NCBI GenBank assembly: GCA_018466975.1
Contig: CM031561.1
Coordinates: forward strand, 5,084,001-5,148,000
Length of the DNA: 64,000 nt
Reading direction: 5' to 3'
From: Sparassis latifolia
Lineage: Eukaryota; Basidiomycota; Agaricomycetes; Polyporales; Sparassidaceae
Shown: positions 26,192 to 37,176 of the stretch, in pieces
How the letters are laid out: every line of letters begins with the position of its first letter
Position numbering within the stretch: position 1 is the first letter of the stretch
Translations under genes and position numbers: made by a program
Notes under the pieces: model-generated
What the model saw: the letters and a program-made list of their open reading frames with translations, nothing else
Database searches by the model: none
What the model was told of the DNA's origin: nothing

Positions 26192-26658
26192 GATATGCGT
26201 GCGGCGAGTGTAGACGTGTATATGGAGTTGCGAATATGCAAAGTGGGTAGACAGAGGCATAGCGAGCCCTTTTATCTGGCGAACGCATTATCCGATATCC
26301 GAGCACCCGTCGAGTCATTCGACCTTCCCGTGCGTATTCTTCGCAATCTCGGTAACGGATATTGCTATCCGAGCCGCGAGTGAGTACTCTTTACGCATGC
26401 ATTGGTGGTAGTCGAGATCGAAACAGCCGAACGAAGAATTGCCATTCTGGGAATCACCTCCATCGTTGCGATCTAAACTAGAGGTGAACGTTGGGTCATA
26501 TGCATATTCAAAACCAGTGCCATCGTATATTGTCATTGAGCACGAGTGACTGGCACAAGCACATCAAGTTGAACATGGGGGCTCTATACAGTCGTCAAAG
26601 ATGGTGTTCAATTAACGAGATGGAGAGTGTATGTGCATATGCAAGACACCCGAAAATT
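26192..26658. other. K2 promoter and SMYD 3' flank
   Basis: No gene supported. A CCTTTTATC stretch near 26268, about 75 bp upstream of the K2 start, is TATA-like. Confidence 0.35.
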
Positions 26659-28851
26659 TCACTGACTCGTTTTTTCGACCGGCGTATCCACAATGACGTT
26701 CCGGATGCCCTGAGTCCATACGCCAAGCTCCTTCTCTAGCCTGATCAGCGTCTCCCTCACTTCCTGTCCCACTAAGCCTCCTCCCGTCTGTGATCCAAAG
26801 CCCACGACCAATTCGTCGCGTGCGCGCACCAGTGTCTCATACGCCAACCTCAAGCGTGCAGCTCCAGACGGCGGGAACTTTGTCTCGCCTCCCGTTGCAG
26901 GTGAGGAAGGCTCATCAACAGCGAGCAGCTTACCAAGTTCGGCGAGTGCAACGCCGCGAACGGGATGTCCGGGCGATAAGACACTGGTCAGCCCCGCACT
27001 GTACTTGGCGGCGGTACGAATGGTTTCGTCTAGCACTTCTTGAGTTATAGAAGAAGATAGCGAAGCAATCAATAGCTCCAACCGCAAACGGTAAATGGCG
27101 AGAAGAGGGTGGCATGACGGTGTGAGGCCAGCAGATGAGAGGATCGGGATCATATTGGCCGTGAGGCGTTCTGCTCGTCGGGGATCTAGGATTGGTATAA
27201 GAATCGGCGGTGAAAAACAAAGTAACAGAACATACCCTTGTATTGGAGAAACGATGCCTTGTCGAGGGCTTCCTGGCCCAGGCGCAGTGCGTCCAGCACG
27301 GCATTAGTCGAAGAGACCACTGCTCGGCATTGTGTGCAACGACTGAAATTGTTCTCTTCGGAGAGATGAGCACTGTGATAGAGTGATAACGAATATAAAT
27401 GTACCTTCGGTAGGTACTGGACAAGTGCCGCCGCACTTCTCCGGACACCACATGGATGCACGAGGATCGATTGTCAACTTCTTGCTGCACAGCGCACATC
27501 CACAAGAAAAATTGTATGTTTCCTCGAGCTCCCGCTGTCGTTTAGCCTGGGGAAGAGTTGTATCGACATAAGCGGTGAGCACCTGAGGGTTGATCAGAAT
27601 ATCGTGCCACATGCAGCACGATGTAGAGATACCTCTTCATCCGGAGCAATATCCTTAATGGCCACAAGATGCATCAAGGGCTCCTGAGCCTGAGGGTCAC
27701 TTGACGCTCTGGGGAAGACAATCACAGCATTCGGGTCGCATGAATGGTTGGCCAACGCGATAGTAGGACAAACAGACACTCCCAATGGTGTAAGCGAGGG
27801 CGATGTAAGCGTGAACGTATTCGTAGTGAACTGGTACAACGGCGTGAGATTTTGTCAAAAAAATTAACGATTGCCATTGCAACATACCCGTGAGATAAGA
27901 TCGACCAGGTCTCCTGCGGATGATAGTCCGAACGCTGCCAGTTCTGTGGGAGAAGACACGCCAACATACCGAACTATGGAATGAGCTAGATGTGTATGTG
28001 ACTCGAATGCAGAAGGCGGTAAAGATGATCTATCTGGATAACGGTGAATTCACAATTGGAGATGGTTGCAGAAACGACACACGGGATTGCATCGTGTATA
28101 TTTCTCTTGTCTGAAGGACACAATCAGTTCTTGCTAGACACCGCCAGAATTGAATGTCAGTAGATACCCAAAGACTGTCTAGACCCTCCTTTTGTGCACT
28201 CCATAAAATTCTGCCCAGGCATCTGATAGCATCACTTGGAATGGCCAACTCTGGAGAAGGAGCGGAGGTCGCCCATCTCTGCAACGCGATGCACTCATTC
28301 TTATGCAATGACCAGTCGCTGTTCTGACATTTCTGGAGGAAAATAAGCTTACAATGATCAAAACTCGTCTGTATAACGTACGTACAATGCCGCAATACCA
28401 CACGGAACGGCAGCGCGTGCAGCGTCTCAAGCCCGAGTCGGGAGCAGGCTCACAACAGGACGAGCAATGGGTATCGATGCACGATGTCGAGAGCACGCTG
28501 ACATGAGGTTTTCTGAAAAATAAAACTGAGCCTGTTCGCTGTCAGTAACAACAAGGCCAATCGGTTCTGATACTCGAAAAGTAGCGAACCTGTCTTGGAT
28601 GCGTTCTTTGCATAAACTCCTCGCCCTGCTCGGTCTGTCTTGCGAATCTCCAAATATGATGGCAGAGATTGGTGAAGGCCTTTCAAGTCAACTACCTCGC
28701 ATCCATCACTGGTTCCAGCCGGTGTACCTCTTTCACTTTTGTCATTCGCCGAACGTAGTGGAGGTGCAGCCTGAGCAATGGAGGCGACCGCTTTCACGCA
28801 TGATCGATATTGTTTGGATTGCCGAGCGGATCGCAGGTCGGAAAACGACAT
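26659..28851 (-). CDS. SET and MYND domain protein (SMYD type)
   Basis: ATG at 28849-28851 (MSFSDLRSARQSKQYRS). The SET start YLEIRKTDRAGRGVYAKNAS is split by an intron before the MYND zinc finger (CSSCCEPAPDSGLRRCTRC, WYCGI, then CQNSDWSLHKNEC). The SET core has TIALANHSCDPNAVIVFPR, and the post-SET region has FSCGCALC with ENNFSRCTQC. A C-terminal helical region begins LTANMIPILSSAGLTPSCHP and ends VDTPVEKTSQ at 26659. Eight introns join without a frame break. SMYD proteins are lysine methyltransferases for histones or other proteins, using S-adenosylmethionine; the NHSC motif of the SAM site is present. The substrate cannot be told from the sequence. Confidence 0.87.
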
Positions 28852-29078
28852 TAGGTGAGACAGAAAAATGATTATGATAGGCACTGGAGGGTGAACACGG
28901 TACCGATCGACACAACGCCACCTTGCACGAGTTGCCCGCAATGGCAAGTGAGCACGAATGAGGGTCTGGGTCGTGTTGGTAGTGTACCCAGCTTGGACTC
29001 CGCAAGGATGTTTAATGCAGAATGGGCAGATTTACACCGTCGGTGTGAGACTTAGATATTTTCATGCTCTAAAAAGTA

Positions 29079-29130
29079 CTGTAGCATTTCGACCAACCCG
29101 GCCGGTCCCGGTCACAAGTCACTGACACCT
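29079..29130. mobile_element. terminal remnant of 148-bp MITE family
   Basis: After a TA at 29077-29078 the sequence CTGTAGCATTTCGACCAACC followed by CGG matches the inverted-repeat end of the copies at 44063-44210 and 52162-52309. A GTCAC stretch also recurs at similar spacing. The other end is not found, so this is a truncated copy. Confidence 0.55.
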
Positions 29131-29239
29131 TGGCCCCTGAGCTATTTTGTGTAGCGTAGTCGGTTCGAATTCATCTGTTCCCTGTTCTCGGTTGTTTTCC
29201 GGATCTACTTGATGTCTAATTGGCTGCCCAGCTGCTCTT

Positions 29240-29995
29240 TGGTCTCGTACCAAGACGGTTATCTCATCGCACCCTACCACCGCAGATAACACGTCTGGGG
29301 CACTTCGATAGAGGCCCTACCTTACGGTAGCGCCCATTGGCCGCCCGAGAAGTCTGGCTTACGGGCTTCTTTAATTCTGGCTTTGTCGTCCCACTCATTG
29401 ACCGCAATTTTTGCTTTCTATGCCCAATCCTTACAGTTTTCATGTTTTTTTGAGTTTCTATGAATTCAGTAAGCTTCTTAAATCCTCTGAAACTATTCTG
29501 AGATGGTTCTGAGTTTACTCTGACACAAAGGGATGCCGGAAATGCTCAGCTGCCGAAATGGTCAAGCTTCTTCATGTGGTAGTGAACTTTTTCTATGTGG
29601 ATACACAACATTAAAATACAGTGTTCATGCTAAATTTGCGGCCTGCATGTCCGTGATAGCTGGCTCTTCGACGAAGGAAGACATTCAAGCTTCACAACAG
29701 TTGCCTAATTCGGCACAGACCCTCCTTCGTTTAGCCCGCGCTTAGCGGGCGCTAACCGTAAGGTTACCTTGCTTGCGAGGTCTCTCCGCGCTCTTAATTG
29801 TCGCGCTTTTCGACTCCCCGGTTCCTCTCGTGCATCTGAATCTTGCACGATGTCCCGACTTGGCAACATCTCAGGTTCGAATCTGTATGGTGGCAAATGT
29901 CGCAAGCAAGGTCTCTGCCGCGAGGAGGCGGCGCTTCCCTCGTAGCGAAGTGCGATGAGATAACCGTCTGGGTACGAGACCAAGTACGGCTCCTG
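29240..29995. repeat. two decayed copies of an unknown repeat in inverted orientation
   Basis: GACGGTTATCTCATCGCA preceded by TGGTCTCGTACC occurs on the plus strand near 29240-29272 and on the minus strand near 29955-29995. A second shared block, CCTTACGGTTAGCGCCC-like, follows in both, near 29320 (plus) and 29745-29770 (minus), at different spacing. A perfect small hairpin AGCCCGC/GCGGGCT lies near 29733-29750. No coding domain could be recognised. Confidence 0.55.
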
Positions 29996-30609
29996 GTGGG
30001 ACGCCGCCGCCTCACCTGGCCGGCCTAGCCGCTTTGTCCGTCCTGCTCCGGTCCGCTCACACCAATGCTGGACGCCCACCTTGTCTTGCCCAGGGTCAGC
30101 AGTAGGCGCGACCTCTCCTTCTGGTATCCTTCTGGCACAGTTACTGCTGCCCAGCGACTTACCTACGGTCTTGTTGTAGGTGATCAGTAAGTAGTTCATG
30201 CCTCTCATCTGATGAGACCCTCCAGCAGATTTATAGGAAAACCATATAAGGGTTGTGTAAGCACGACAACAGACGAGTAGCAAGTGTATACACAACAACT
30301 AGATTAGAGCATCCGAAAGGGAAGCGGGACGATATAAGAGCATATAGAGTAGCATATTCACAGCAAAGATGTAAGGAGATAAATACGGGAAAGTTTTTGA
30401 GAAGGTCGTGTGGGTCATGAAAGGTCGTAACGTCGTGACACGTCGTAAATGGTCGCAACATTTGAAGGAATATAGATGTCTGGTGGCCTATTCATGCCAG
30501 GTTAAGACTAGTTTTCAGACACATAAGGAGAGGCACATACCAGCATGAAGAAAGTCTAGAATGGTTCGAAGGATCGCTGGATGAGACAACCGGCGCCTTT
30601 GCATCCCGG
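29996..30609. other. intergenic, GTCGT-rich patch
   Basis: A minus-strand open frame crosses much of this stretch but shows no domain, and it overlaps the repeat on its left. Near 30405-30460 the motif GTCGT recurs several times. No gene supported. Confidence 0.35.
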
Positions 30610-31387
30610 TCATGATTGACCGGCAACGCTTGCACTTTGGCCTCGTGGTCGAACGTGAGTATCGAATGAGCTTGTGGACGATGATCGTTTAGTTGTGATC
30701 GAGGAGTCGTCCTGCGAGTGCGCACGAGTAAAAAAGTCATCTTCGGACTCGTAAGGTGAAGAGGAAGAGTTGATCTGTGAAGGATGAGAGCGTCAGAATG
30801 TGAAGCTCTCATGGGATGAGAAATGATGGCTAGTTCAGAGCAACGCAGCGTCTTCGAGCGAGCACCTTTCAAAGAACCCCAAGAAAAACTTCACACGGAG
30901 CCCAATCACCTTCCCTTCTTGTCAAAAAAGCGTTCATCGCACGCGTGCGAAGCGCGAGATCCTCGCAGGAACCTGGAGAACAAGTGTCCACCTGGACTCT
31001 TCTCACACACACCCAAATATAGGCGATCAAGGAATCGGCTGGGGAACTCACCCACTGTCCCAAAACTTCTGCCACCCTATTGGCCTCTTCGGGGCTAAAC
31101 GTCCCGTCGGGACCATTCGCAGCATGCAGTCGCAGCAGCTCGCTTAGTGTCCTCTTCGGCTTCCCTCCGCCAGTAGACTGACCATGCGTACGCCCCGGAG
31201 CATCGCCCGTATCCCCCTCCCCACTGTTATCTGTGTTGCCAGGGAACACGACAGAGTTCCGCGGAGTCCGCCTGTCCAGCTCAGGTTCGGACTGCAGCTG
31301 CATAGAACGGTCCCAGTCCTCCTCTCCCGCAGAACCTGGGGATTGCAGAGATAGTTGGGAGAGAGAAAAGTTGATCTGTTCAGTCAT
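30610..31387 (-). CDS. small conserved hypothetical protein
   Basis: ATG at 31385-31387 (MTEQINFSLSQLSLQSPGSA). Exon 1 (31052-31387) ends in a conserved-looking helix, PKRTLSELLRLHAANG then FSPEEANRVAEVLGQW. An intron of 277 bp (30775-31051, donor GTGAGT, acceptor TTCACAG) leads to exon 2, which reads INSSSSPYESEDDFFTRAHS and ends at TGA 30610-30612. The long intron could instead be two introns around an exon that I missed. The helix followed by INSSSSPYE recalls an uncharacterised small Agaricomycete protein. There is no signal peptide, membrane segment or known domain. Function unknown. Confidence 0.65.
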
Positions 31388-32398
31388 AGGACGGGTGGAC
31401 GGACTCAAGAAGGTAGAGGATGGCAGAAGCCTTGGTGGGAGAGACGAGAATGGTGTATATGCACGTGACTTTCGTGAGAAGTCAACAAACGCGAGGTGTC
31501 ACGGTCACCAGTATCACAGTGGTGTCACGCTGCTTCAAGTTGCGCACCCGGCCCTCTCTCTGGAAATTCTGAATCATCGTACCCTTGGTTAGCTCATAAT
31601 CCCTTGACAATTCCGACATGTTGAAGCTATTATGAGGTGCCATCTGTAGTATACGGACCTAGATGAAGTGCCCAACATCGGTATTCCCTGAACCAGGCGT
31701 ACACGTGAAGATAATAATGCCTGGGGTACCCAAACGCATGATTCGGAACAACTTAAAAAAGGCGCTTACGTAGTTCATGTCAAGACTATGGAAAATTTTC
31801 AGTGCTCCTTCCTTTGCATACAGGTGGCTTCGATGTCAAGATAAAGCAGGTGAGCCTCAGTACCTTCGCTTCACTTGGAAAGATTAATATTCTGATTCCT
31901 GCAATCGACATTTTTTTACGTTAGGTAATGTGAGCAGAACGGTCATGACGGTGGTACTCAGTGCTCTTCGTCTGAACCTGGTGAATGAGGGCTGTTTCTT
32001 ACCTCGACCAAGGACGGTTCTGTTGGGCCATGAACTTAGAACTTGGGGCACACGCGTGATTGGCTTCAGGGATTCCGATGTAGAATCATATCACGGTGTG
32101 GATGTATGAAGTGTGCCATGACCTTAATAATCAAGGTATAGGCCATAAAAATGTCATAGATGTCCCTCCTCCCCTTGAGGTGATCTCTCCTAGGATGTCT
32201 GCGATCGAAAGAAGATGATCTGCCCTTAGGAAGTTTTGGAAGTACTGCACTTCGATTGTAGGAAAGTATGGTAACTTAGTATGCAGCTCTCATTGTTATC
32301 CTTCAGACATCGTAGTCGATTGGGTTCTGGTGCTTAGCTCATGTGCGCCTCAAAAGTCAATGTTTCTGACATTACAGCTTCTCTTTGCGCTTGATCCT
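31388..32398. other. intergenic, nothing recognised
   Basis: About 1 kb with almost no open frames on either strand. I saw no repeats with defined ends and no RNA genes. Confidence 0.45.
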
Positions 32399-32406
32399 AA
32401 CTGGAT

Positions 32407-32798
32407 AGGACCCCGCGAATTAAGAGCTCTCCCGGGGCGTTTCTCGGGGTGGCCAACCACCCATTTTCGGGGTTTGCACACAACCTGGCGGCAGGTGGCC
32501 ATCCTTCAACTGGATGGTTCGACGGCGCGGAATAAAAATTTCGCTTCCTGCGCAAAACCCAAGCTCTTGTGAACCAAATTACCAACACTTTTCGCCCAAA
32601 CCACCACATACGGCTACATCCTCCGAAACCTGAGAGATCCGCCAGCCAATCTCGGTTTTCGGGGGTTCTGGACCTAACCTCAGGTTGGAAGGTCACATTT
32701 CAACTTTCGCAACGGTCGAAGATCAAACATTTTGCCTCCGGCGGCCCAATTTTCGGGGATCGGTGCATCGGAGCTCTCAGTGGATTCGCGGGGGTCCT
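32407..32798. mobile_element. 392-bp TIR element with 8-bp target duplication
   Basis: The left end AGGACCCCGCGAAT and the complement of the right end, AGGACCCCCGCGAAT, form inverted repeats of about 15 bp, with a further shared GAGCTCT just inside. The 8-bp direct repeat AACTGGAT flanks both sides (32399-32406 and 32799-32806). There is no transposase. An 8-bp duplication is typical of hAT elements, though the ends do not begin CAG as many hAT elements do, so the superfamily is uncertain. Confidence 0.75.
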
Positions 32799-32806
32799 AA
32801 CTGGAT

Positions 32807-34199
32807 GGAGCGTTCTTGGAGAATAGTCATAAATTAGCCACCGCGCTCGGAGTACATCAACCGCTACGGTCACGGTCACGTCACGGTTCTTCGAGAGCCT
32901 GTAAGTGGCGGCCTTTCCCGTTTCGCTTGACTGGGATTCGCAACGGCTACGGAGCGCACGCCAACACCAGAGACACGCTTTTCATGACGGCGACGCTTCA
33001 TGTGTTCCGTGCGACTGGGTGTCGGCATATATTTAACCGCGTGGCCCTGCGTGAGTTTGCGTTGGGTTTTTTTCCCTTGGAACTTCTCGCTTGGTTTATA
33101 TGTAGTTCACCGCAGTGAATGCGGTAGTGTCTCTGACATATGTGTCCGGCGTCGCTACTACGCGGGTATGTATTTTTATCCGAATGGTAACCAGATGATG
33201 CTGAATCGACAGCATATTAGACCTGTACAGCGCTGCAAGCTTAAGGCTCGTGATCTCGGACTGTCCTACGTCCATCTCGAGGGTACAACTTACGACTTAT
33301 GGTATATACAGGTGTTTGCTCCGCCGTGGTGGCTATCTTCGCATCTGCATCATTGATGACGTCCATATGTCGCTCGTGAACCCCATTCTGAATCCATAGG
33401 TAAGACGTTTTCGGCAGATACCGGTCTACTTACAGGCACACTCGGCGCAGTGCGCGAGCGTCAGCGCAGAACCCCGCTGGTCCGTGCGAAATACTAATCC
33501 GAAGCTAAGAAATCTCTGAGAAGGCCGCGTCCTTGGAGGGCTCGCTGCTAGAATCCTCTGATTATTCCTGAACCTTGTCACTTCAAGGCGACAACTGTTC
33601 TGATTCCATTCGTTGGAGTTTGCTGCTGTATCATGGTGCGCCCTGGGGAATTCCAAATTTCTTACCTGCGACATGCCTGGATTTGAGTCCCGTCTTCGGC
33701 TCTCGGGAGTCAAGCGTTCGTTTATCTCGTCCGTTCTTTCTTGCAGAGCTTGGGGTGGATCGAGAACTTTCACACTTCACCTCGTGCCACAATCGAGATG
33801 CGATGGCAGCTTCTCCCCAGAATCCCATCACGCCGACTCAGTGTTCCATAACTTGGTCTCACTGCTGGCCTGTCTATGTCGTGTGTCGCATTTTCATATG
33901 GTAGCGGTGATGAATTTCATTTTACGTGGGTCCACGGGAGGACCCTGAGTCGGCGTCCGGAAGCGGAGCTGTGTCTGGAGCTACGGCTGGTTAGGAGAAT
34001 TACTATACGGACATAGCCTATTTGCCGGAACACAACTTGAGGCTATTTAAGACACTGGTCGCATGCTGAGGTGAACCTACAATATTGCTCGCGTGAATCT
34101 CTGAGGTACTCTCTGCTCTACTTCTCTTCTACAACAGGCCGTCCCTCTACCACTGTTCATCGGTCTAGTTTCCACCCCGAACCTGAATCCGCTGGCACC
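32807..34199. other. intergenic upstream of desaturase
   Basis: No supported gene. Several open frames overlap around 33426-33948 without recognisable domains. Confidence 0.4.
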
Positions 34200-36372
34200 A
34201 TGTTTGCCAACAGTCCCGAATACGAAGCCAGGTGCGCTCATAATCAGAATTCAATTTGTCACCTTCGAGTGTCTGACTTACATGCTATATATCGTACCGT
34301 TGCTTGGACTTATCGTTCTAACACGATCAGGCTTGCTCGGCCGTTCGCGCCACCCACGATCACCTTGAAGCAGATCCACGATGCGGTTCCGAAACGTCTG
34401 CTGCGAAAGGATCCTCTGCGCTCCTCTTGCTACGTGCTTCGTGACGTCTTCTTCTGTACTGTGTTCTTTGCGTTCGCCGGTTCTATAGAGGCACTGCTAC
34501 AGAGTGGATTCTGCGGATACTTCCCCTTGACGTCGACTTGGCAGATCGTTCTTCTCAGAGCATTGATGTGGATGACATATTGGTGGTGGCAAGGACTTGC
34601 CTTCGCCAGTTTCTTCTGCATAGGTAAGTGTAATGTGCTCTGAATTGTTCAATCAGCCTGCTAAGCTCGGTTGCTATAGCACACGAAGTGAGCTTAACGC
34701 CACAAGGACCTTCTGGTATTCTTGAGATTCATGATATGATCTTCCCATAGCTTGGCCACGGAACGCTTTATGAGAGACGCTGGCTTAATGACGTCCTTGG
34801 TTTCATTCTTGACACGGTATGCTTCTCTCCGCCTTAGCGCTACATCTCCGTCTGCATATCTTCTCCGTAGTTCATCCTTACGCCATTCTTCGCGTGGAAA
34901 GTCAGCCATAACGCGCACCACGTGGGTCCCGTCGTCTTCGTATGATGTAATTTCGCTGACGGATCTTCCATGTTGTGTCTTAATAGAAAGCTGTTGCTTC
35001 GATGGAGCGCGATGAGAATTATGTCCCACACCTACGTAGCGATTACAAGCTGCCTCCACAAGAGCGTGCGACGACAGTGGACTATGCCGAAGTACTCGAG
35101 GAGACACCGATCTTGGTACTGACACGGATGCTGGTAATGCAGATCTTGTAAGATTCCCTCGATCCATACGTTCATGGGACCATCTGACATATTCGGTTAA
35201 CCTGTCAGTGGCTGGTGGTACTACTTGGGGTACTTTCTGCTCCTTCTGCACAAATCCTCGAGCGCTCATTAACAATTACTGATTTAGGTGGAATGCCCTT
35301 GGCTCAAAGATGTATCCGCCAGGAACCAATCACTTCTCGCCTTATTCAGCGTTGTTCAAACCAGAACAGCGTATGCATGTATAACCCGTCATGCTGGTAT
35401 CTCGCTCACATCTTGCTTGTGACCATCAATCAGGTCGCGGTATAATCATATCGGATATCGGTATTGCGGTCATGCTGTCCATCCTAGTGTATGCTGGCAG
35501 GCTATACGGTTGGAAGGCGATCCTCGGTTATTATTTTATTCCTTACGTTGTACGTATGACCGTCGTACTGCACTGTATTCTTGCTCATTGGCATTGCGCG
35601 ATAGCTATGCAACCATTGGTACGTGGTCGTATGGTGCGCTTGGCCTTCGATATATGCTGAAGCCTTAAATTCGGCGCTTGTGCAGGGTTGGTGAGTGGCG
35701 TTTTCACCTATCTACTTACCCGCGTATTGATTATCCACATTATGTTCTAGTAATGGCTACATTCCTGCACCACTCTGATCCTACTATCCCTCACTACAGG
35801 AAGGAAGAATGGTCCTTCCTACGTGGAGCTGCTGCTACGGTGGATCGACCACTTCTCGGCTGGGTGGGCCGCTTTTTCCTGCACAACGTGAATTTCTCTC
35901 GCCGTCAAAAGTATCCGTAGCTGACCGTGTTGTTCGAATCAAAAGGTTTCGCATGATCACGTAGCCCACCACTTCTTTTCGTTTATTCCATTCTGTGAGG
36001 TCCCGTTTGTTATCGGCGCGGTGCTTTTCACTGACATGTATACGCGAGACAGATAACCAACCGGAGGTCACGAAAGCGATACAAACCGTTCTGAAAGAGC
36101 ACTACAATTACGACTCTACGGTCAGTTTTTCTCCTCCGTATGCTTTTTGTTTTACATTGAAGGCACAACCACAGAATGAATTCTACGCCCTTTACCGATC
36201 GTTCACAGAATGTGTATTTGTGGAAGAGGAAGGTAGTATCGTGTTTTACAAAAACAGGCACGGACAGGCTGCCAGAGAAGTTGCGGAGGGTGCCGTGCAG
36301 GAGATCAAGGAGAGCGGATGGAATCCAGATGACCAGGACAGAATGAAAGACGAGGAAGACCTAGAGCATTAA
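34200..36372 (+). CDS. FAD2: delta-12 fatty acid desaturase
   Basis: Membrane desaturase that converts oleic to linoleic acid in the ER. Fifteen exons join to 1302 nt (433 residues). Landmarks are PPTITLKQIHDAVPKRLLRK, MTYWWWQGLAFASFFCI, His box 1 AHELGHGTL, WKVSHNAHH (box 2), SMERDENYVPHLRSDYKLP, MYPPGTNHFSPYSALF, NHWVVMATFLHHSDPTIP, SHDHVAHHFF (box 3) and the end NRHGQAAREVAEGAVQEI. Three exons are tiny: 8 nt at 34680-34687, 14 nt at 35605-35618 and 5 nt at 35686-35690. The 8-nt exon supplies the His-Glu of box 1 and the 5-nt exon part of W-V-V. Box 1 reads HELGH where HECGH is usual. All joins are GT-AG. A minus-strand open frame at 34694-35275 is a shadow. Confidence 0.9.
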
Positions 36373-37176
36373 TGCGATTGCGCATGTATTACACCGTCCG
36401 ATGTATTCGTACGTTATGAGATTGCGTTTGGACCGACAGGAAGGCGGTGAACTGCTATATTTGCATGGCAAAGGCACTCTGCGAGGACCTCACGAGTGGA
36501 CCTTCATTGTCTCTGCTTTTGTGCGATCTAAAGCAGGTTACTTCTGATTGTTTACAGCAGTATTTATGCGGAATCGTCGAGGAGTTTTGCTTGAGGCGTC
36601 ACTCAGTAAGCTAGTATTCACTCACGTTCAACAACGTCATCCGCAATTCGGTCATGTGATCCCCGACGCGACGTTTCCCAACGCTGGTTCGGGCAACTGG
36701 ACATCGGCTCGTAGGCGTAAGAGCTCGCATATAGAGGAATGACTCCTTCCTATCTACTAAAGCCTGCTGCTGCTCAACGAGCCTAGAGCTCGCAGGCTGC
36801 TTCACCGTGTCAAACTGCGGCGTTCGCGAGAACGGTGCGAGAATCTGTGTACTGCATGCGGCCTTCCCATGAAATTCAATAAGGACTTCTTCTGGCATCT
36901 GACGAATGTGACCATCAACCTCATGAGGGGAAGTCCCACTGGCGGCCCGGATTCTACTTGCTCCCTTCAACCAGCCCTGTCACGCGATGCGGATGGTATA
37001 TTCATGGATGCTTTTTGTCGTCATTACTTGCAGCGGTGCGATGATGGCGAGTTTGCCGACCCGTCAGCGGTCCGCAGCCTCTTGTTGTATTCTTACGCGC
37101 GGCGCCCTCACGCAGCCCAGGTTGTGCAACTTATAAGTGACCCACCAGCAGGAACGAGACCAACCTTGTCACAGCT
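36373..37176. other. intergenic between desaturase and GH51
   Basis: A 107-codon plus-strand open frame (36869-37192) shows no domain and overlaps the GH51 start. Nothing else supported. Confidence 0.35.

Noticed and set aside
29860..29900. tRNA-like B box (GGTTCGAATCT)
   Set aside because: The T arm pairs only weakly, no matching A box or acceptor stem was found upstream, and no cloverleaf can be drawn. At most it is a worn SINE fragment.
29705..30298. 197-codon minus-strand open frame
   Set aside because: It overlaps the dispersed repeat, has low-complexity Arg/Glu-rich translation and matches no family; it looks like a chance frame in repeat DNA.
33426..33773. open frame containing RRRDSNPG
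   Set aside because: RDSNP-type peptides often arise from translated repeat or tRNA-like DNA; no domain or splice-consistent gene was found.
34694..35275. 193-codon minus-strand open frame interrupting the desaturase
   Set aside because: The plus strand over the same bases encodes desaturase exons in correct order and phase, so the minus frame is a shadow and not an insertion.
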